Part shown: in pieces, positions 6,019-8,280 of the stretch
How the letters are laid out: each line of letters starts with the position of its first letter
Numbering within the stretch: the first letter of the stretch is position 1
Notes under the pieces: model-generated
What the model saw: only the letters and a program-made list of their open reading frames with translations
Databases searched by the model: none
Told to the model about the DNA's origin: nothing
NCBI GenBank assembly: GCA_031261945.1
Contig: JAISIQ010000084.1
Coordinates: forward strand, 1 to 8,280
Direction of reading: 5' to 3'
Origin: Methanobrevibacter sp.
Lineage (GTDB): Archaea > Methanobacteriota > Methanobacteria > Methanobacteriales > Methanobacteriaceae
DNA length: 8,280 nt
Made by a program: the position numbers and the translations under genes

Positions 6019-6495
6019 TTATTTAAGAATAAGCTTATCTTTTTTGAATTTAAAACCTTCATTCATTAGCATCTCTTTTTTCATACCTATTCCTCCTCTG
6101 AAACCTCTAAGACCTTTATCTGAACCAACAACCCTATGGCAAGGAATAGCTATTGCCACTGGATTTTTATTTAAAGCATTTCCAACAGCACGATATCCTT
6201 TTGAACCCAATGATTCTGCAACTTCTTTATATGTTTTAATTTCTCCTTTTGGAATTGTAAAAGTTGCTTTTAGAACCTCTTTTTCAAAATCAGTCCTATC
6301 TAATAAATCAAAATCAAGATTATCTGAAAAATCAACATCTTTTCCATTAAAAGCATCTATTAATTTATCTTTTAGTTTTCCTTCACATAATTCATAACCT
6401 TGGAAAAATAGCTCTTCATCTTCAAATTCTTCAAATTCATATTCAAATGCTACTTTTACAAGTTTATTCCCTTTACAAAATGCTTTAATTTTCAT
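6019..6495 (-). CDS. ogt: Methylated-DNA--protein-cysteine S-methyltransferase (O6-alkylguanine alkyltransferase)
   Basis: 158 residues, normal for archaeal Ogt. It repairs O6-methylguanine in DNA by moving the alkyl group to its own cysteine in a single-turnover reaction. Seen: a variable acidic N-terminal domain (1-65), then the conserved C-terminal domain with TYKEVAESLGS, the recognition-helix segment YRAVGNALNKNP (101-112, Arg102 being the arginine finger that helps flip the base), and the active site IPCHRVVGSDKGLRGFRGG with Cys119 as acceptor. The start at 6495 is preceded by GAG (6499-6501), which lies immediately after the stop of the upstream dihydropteroate-synthase-like gene. The genes are 6 nt apart and probably form one transcript with coupled translation. 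One perfect AATAGCTATT (6145-6154) encodes the Ile-Ala-Ile just before PCHRV. Confidence 0.95.
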   Translation of the reverse strand: MKIKAFCKGNKLVKVAFEYEFEEFEDEELFFQGYELCEGKLKDKLIDAFNGKDVDFSDNLDFDLLDRTDFEKEVLKATFTIPKGEIKTYKEVAESLGSKGYRAVGNALNKNPVAIAIPCHRVVGSDKGLRGFRGGIGMKKEMLMNEGFKFKKDKLILK

Positions 6496-6501
6496 AATCT
6501 C

Positions 6502-8163
6502 TTAAAAATTATCAAAAATCAGTGGTTTTTTAAATAGCTCGAAATCCTGAATATATTCTTTTCCAGTGATCATAGCTATTTCTGCTTTTTGAAGTTCTGC
6601 TCCTAAATATGCAGCATGCTCAAATTGGCTTAATAGATTTCTTTCCAAAATTTCATTGTAAATTTTACGATAATCTGTACCTTCAATAGCTAAATCAGCT
6701 ATTCCTTTTTTAAAATGAGTAACAATGATTTTACTTTTATCATATCTTGTTCCATGAATAACATTTATTTTAAAACTACCTTCTGAATCATGAACAAATT
6801 TAGGATCATTTTCAGCAATATAAACAGGAACATTATTTTTTCCATCAATATCCCCAATAGCTCCACTGGATTCAATAGCTATTTCTTTTTGTCTTTTCTT
6901 TTTATCTTTAAAAAGAACAAGGTTTAAACCAAGATCTTTTGGTATTGAACCACGATTTTTAGCTAAAAACATCATCTTTGAAGAAATAGCTAATTCATAA
7001 ACACTATTCCAAGTTTTCCCACTTTCATCAGGAGTAAATAAAACACTTGCACCGAGTTCCATAGCTATTCCAGAAAGTAAAGAATTAACTCCAGGTGAAT
7101 CTACATCTAATAGCTCAGTTACATTTCCGACTCCAAAAAACAAAGGCAGATCCCTACTTTTCTTATCATTTTTCTTAAATTCACGACAAGCAACAATAGA
7201 ATCAACAATACTATTACTATTTATTGGATCTAAAACCATATCAACTATTACATCAATTCCCTGACATTTTTCAATTAATTCATTCATAGCTTCTACTCTT
7301 TCATGAGGTTTATGAGAAACAAACCCTTTTTTATAGTTTGTAGGTAGAAGAACTGCAGGAATAGCTTTTTCCTTAAGAAGAGGCAAGACTTCATTATAAT
7401 TTCCTAAATCTAAACTTAAAACTAAATCAATATCATGTTGAATAGCTACTTTCAACTCATTAGGATTTAAAGTATCTATACTTAAAGGTCTATCTCCAAT
7501 AACCTCTCTTAAAATAGCTATCAGTTCAGGAATTTTATGAGACATATTTTCTCCAGCTATCATTCCAATATCAATCATATCTGCCCCATTATCACAGAAA
7601 TATTTCGCTTTAGATATAAGTTCTTCTTTAGTTAAACTAGGAGCATTAGCTATTTCTGCTAAAACTCTCATTGGAAAATCTTCTCCAATAGCTAATTTCC
7701 CCACAAGAATATTATTTGGCTTTTTAAGAAGCTTTTCCCTGAGTTTTATATCTGATTCAAATGAATATATGAATTCAATAGCTTTCTTCTGTTTTTCTTC
7801 CTCAATCAAACGATCAGCTGTTTTAGTTTCAGATAATTCAATTTCATTAATTAATTCAAAAACCATTTCTAAATCTGCTGCATCAGTAGGTCCTTTAAAA
7901 GTTGGAACTCCAAGAGCTTCAGCTATTTCTGTACTTGGTTTTCTTATAAGACCTGGAACAATAATCATATCTATTTCTTCCAAATCAGAAGAATAGCTAT
8001 TTTTTATTTCTTTTATTATCCTATTTGGAGTCAAGAAAGCAGCTATTTGAGTATCTGCAACATGAACAATAATTTCATCTTCTGGTTTTTTAGCTATGAT
8101 TTTTTTAGCCATGTTCTTTACTAAAGGAGCTGCTAAATTTCCAGTTATTACAAGAATTTTCAT
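6502..8163 (-). CDS. Dihydropteroate synthase-like protein (archaeal, TIGR00284 type)
   Basis: 553 residues. Seen: an N-terminal domain of about 120 residues starting with a beta strand (MKILVITG), not found in bacterial DHPS; a pterin-binding TIM-barrel core with GADMIDIG (193-200), PLSIDT (226-231), MVLDPI (309-314) and [10 protein letters not shown] (342-351), which correspond to the DHPS GADIIDxGG, SxDT, xxDPG and GxSN positions; and a C-terminal extension of about 130 residues. Known: methanogens make methanopterin by condensing a pterin pyrophosphate with beta-ribofuranosylaminobenzene phosphate, a DHPS-like step, and this family is a candidate for it. The exact reaction is inferred. 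ATG 8163 was chosen over ATG 8175 because the first strand starts there and GGTAAT lies just upstream. It is followed by ogt after 6 nt. Confidence 0.85.
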   Translation of the reverse strand: MKILVITGNLAAPLVKNMAKKIIAKKPEDEIIVHVADTQIAAFLTPNRIIKEIKNSYSSDLEEIDMIIVPGLIRKPSTEIAEALGVPTFKGPTDAADLEMVFELINEIELSETKTADRLIEEEKQKKAIEFIYSFESDIKLREKLLKKPNNILVGKLAIGEDFPMRVLAEIANAPSLTKEELISKAKYFCDNGADMIDIGMIAGENMSHKIPELIAILREVIGDRPLSIDTLNPNELKVAIQHDIDLVLSLDLGNYNEVLPLLKEKAIPAVLLPTNYKKGFVSHKPHERVEAMNELIEKCQGIDVIVDMVLDPINSNSIVDSIVACREFKKNDKKSRDLPLFFGVGNVTELLDVDSPGVNSLLSGIAMELGASVLFTPDESGKTWNSVYELAISSKMMFLAKNRGSIPKDLGLNLVLFKDKKKRQKEIAIESSGAIGDIDGKNNVPVYIAENDPKFVHDSEGSFKINVIHGTRYDKSKIIVTHFKKGIADLAIEGTDYRKIYNEILERNLLSQFEHAAYLGAELQKAEIAMITGKEYIQDFELFKKPLIFDNF

Positions 8164-8166
8164 GAT

Positions 8167-8172
8167 ATTACC
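8167..8172 (-). promoter_or_regulatory. Weak Shine-Dalgarno supporting start 8163
   Basis: The minus strand reads GGTAAT, 3 nt before the ATG at 8163, a five-of-six match to the GGTGAT half of the archaeal Shine-Dalgarno. The alternative ATG at 8175, which adds four residues (MGNI), has no such site. A leaderless message starting at 8175 cannot be excluded. Confidence 0.35.
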
Positions 8173-8175
8173 CAT

Positions 8176-8280
8176 ATTTGTTTTAATAAAATTATTAATA
8201 AACGTATTAATGATGTATTAATGAATATATTAAGTAATTATATTAATTTAATAATTATATTAATAAAATATATTAATAAT
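8176..8280. other. Upstream region of the DHPS-like gene with tandem and direct repeats
   Basis: A/T-only in most places, with no gene. An 11-nt unit occurs twice in tandem (8202-8212 ACGTATTAATG and 8213-8223 ATGTATTAATG, 10 of 11 or fewer bases shared). A 13-nt unit TAATTATATTAAT occurs at 8235-8247 and 8252-8264 (17-nt period). These lie 39 to about 100 nt before the start and could be promoter or operator sequence. A TATA-like TTTATTAATAA is at about 8192-8202 on the minus strand. Confidence 0.4.

Larger units (their letters stand above)
981..8001. repeat. Dispersed highly iterated palindrome AATAGCTATT, 15 perfect copies
   Basis: Perfect copies start at 981, 1519, 1693, 1879, 1944, 2572, 2677, 2749, 3227, 4449, 4599, 5116, 6145, 6874 and 7992, each 10 bp. 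The core TAGCTA occurs about 40 times by hand count (the 15 above plus about 25 others, for example 8, 212, 773, 1563, 2373, 3376, 3553, 6573, 7062, 7515, 8091). At about 28% G+C, chance would give roughly 0.05 and 3 copies. None falls in intergenic DNA. Copies are not tandem or evenly spaced and have no conserved flanks, so they are not CRISPR repeats or transposon ends. Confidence 0.9.

Noticed and set aside
6044..6397. Plus-strand 117-residue frame antisense to ogt
   Set aside because: It lies wholly inside the confidently identified ogt gene with no ribosome site or recognisable motif. The frames at 414-617 (minus) and 7769-7996 (plus) were dropped for the same reason.
981..8001. AATAGCTATT copies as restriction-modification targets, IS ends or attachment sites
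   Set aside because: No methylase, nuclease or transposase gene is in the window. Copies have no shared flanks or target duplications and lie in intact genes.

Overview
The window looks like chromosomal DNA of a strongly AT-rich methanogenic archaeon, most probably of the Methanobrevibacter/Methanobacteriales type. G+C is only about 28% by eye. The evidence is a dihydropteroate-synthase-like protein of the kind tied to methanopterin biosynthesis, an archaeal NcsA/TtuA-type tRNA thiolase, a DUF89 protein, A/T-only intergenic regions with archaeal TATA-like boxes, and few strong Shine-Dalgarno sites. No tRNA, rRNA, CRISPR array or insertion sequence was seen.

Layout: (a) 1-1272, plus strand: the 3' part of a TmcAL/COG1323-like nucleotidyltransferase whose start lies outside the window. 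(b) 1336-2997, minus strand: a tight two-gene unit, a DUF89/ARMT1-like phosphatase followed 9 nt later by a 6-phosphogluconate-dehydrogenase-like NAD(P)-binding protein with a DUF1932 C-terminus. (c) 3119-4036, minus strand: an NcsA/TtuA-family tRNA 2-thiolation enzyme, separated from (b) by a 9-nt tandem repeat. (d) 4037-4389: a 353-nt divergent intergenic region full of short direct repeats, followed by 4390-4989, plus strand, a small membrane-anchored exported protein of unknown function. (e) 5113-5818, minus strand: two overlapping small genes that look like a TumE/HVO_A0114-type toxin-antitoxin pair. (f) 6019-8163, minus strand: the dihydropteroate-synthase-like gene followed 6 nt later by the O6-alkylguanine-DNA alkyltransferase gene ogt.

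Most genes are housekeeping: tRNA modification, cofactor synthesis, DNA alkylation repair and probably metabolite repair. The toxin-antitoxin pair and the exported protein are the accessory part.

The most striking signal lies across the genes rather than in any one of them. The perfect 10-bp palindrome AATAGCTATT occurs 15 times in 8.28 kb, and its TAGCTA core about 40 times. By composition about 0.05 and 3 copies are expected. Every copy lies inside a coding sequence, where it is read as Ile-Ala-Ile or Asn-Ser-Tyr. This resembles the highly iterated palindrome HIP1 of cyanobacteria, but with an AGCT core.
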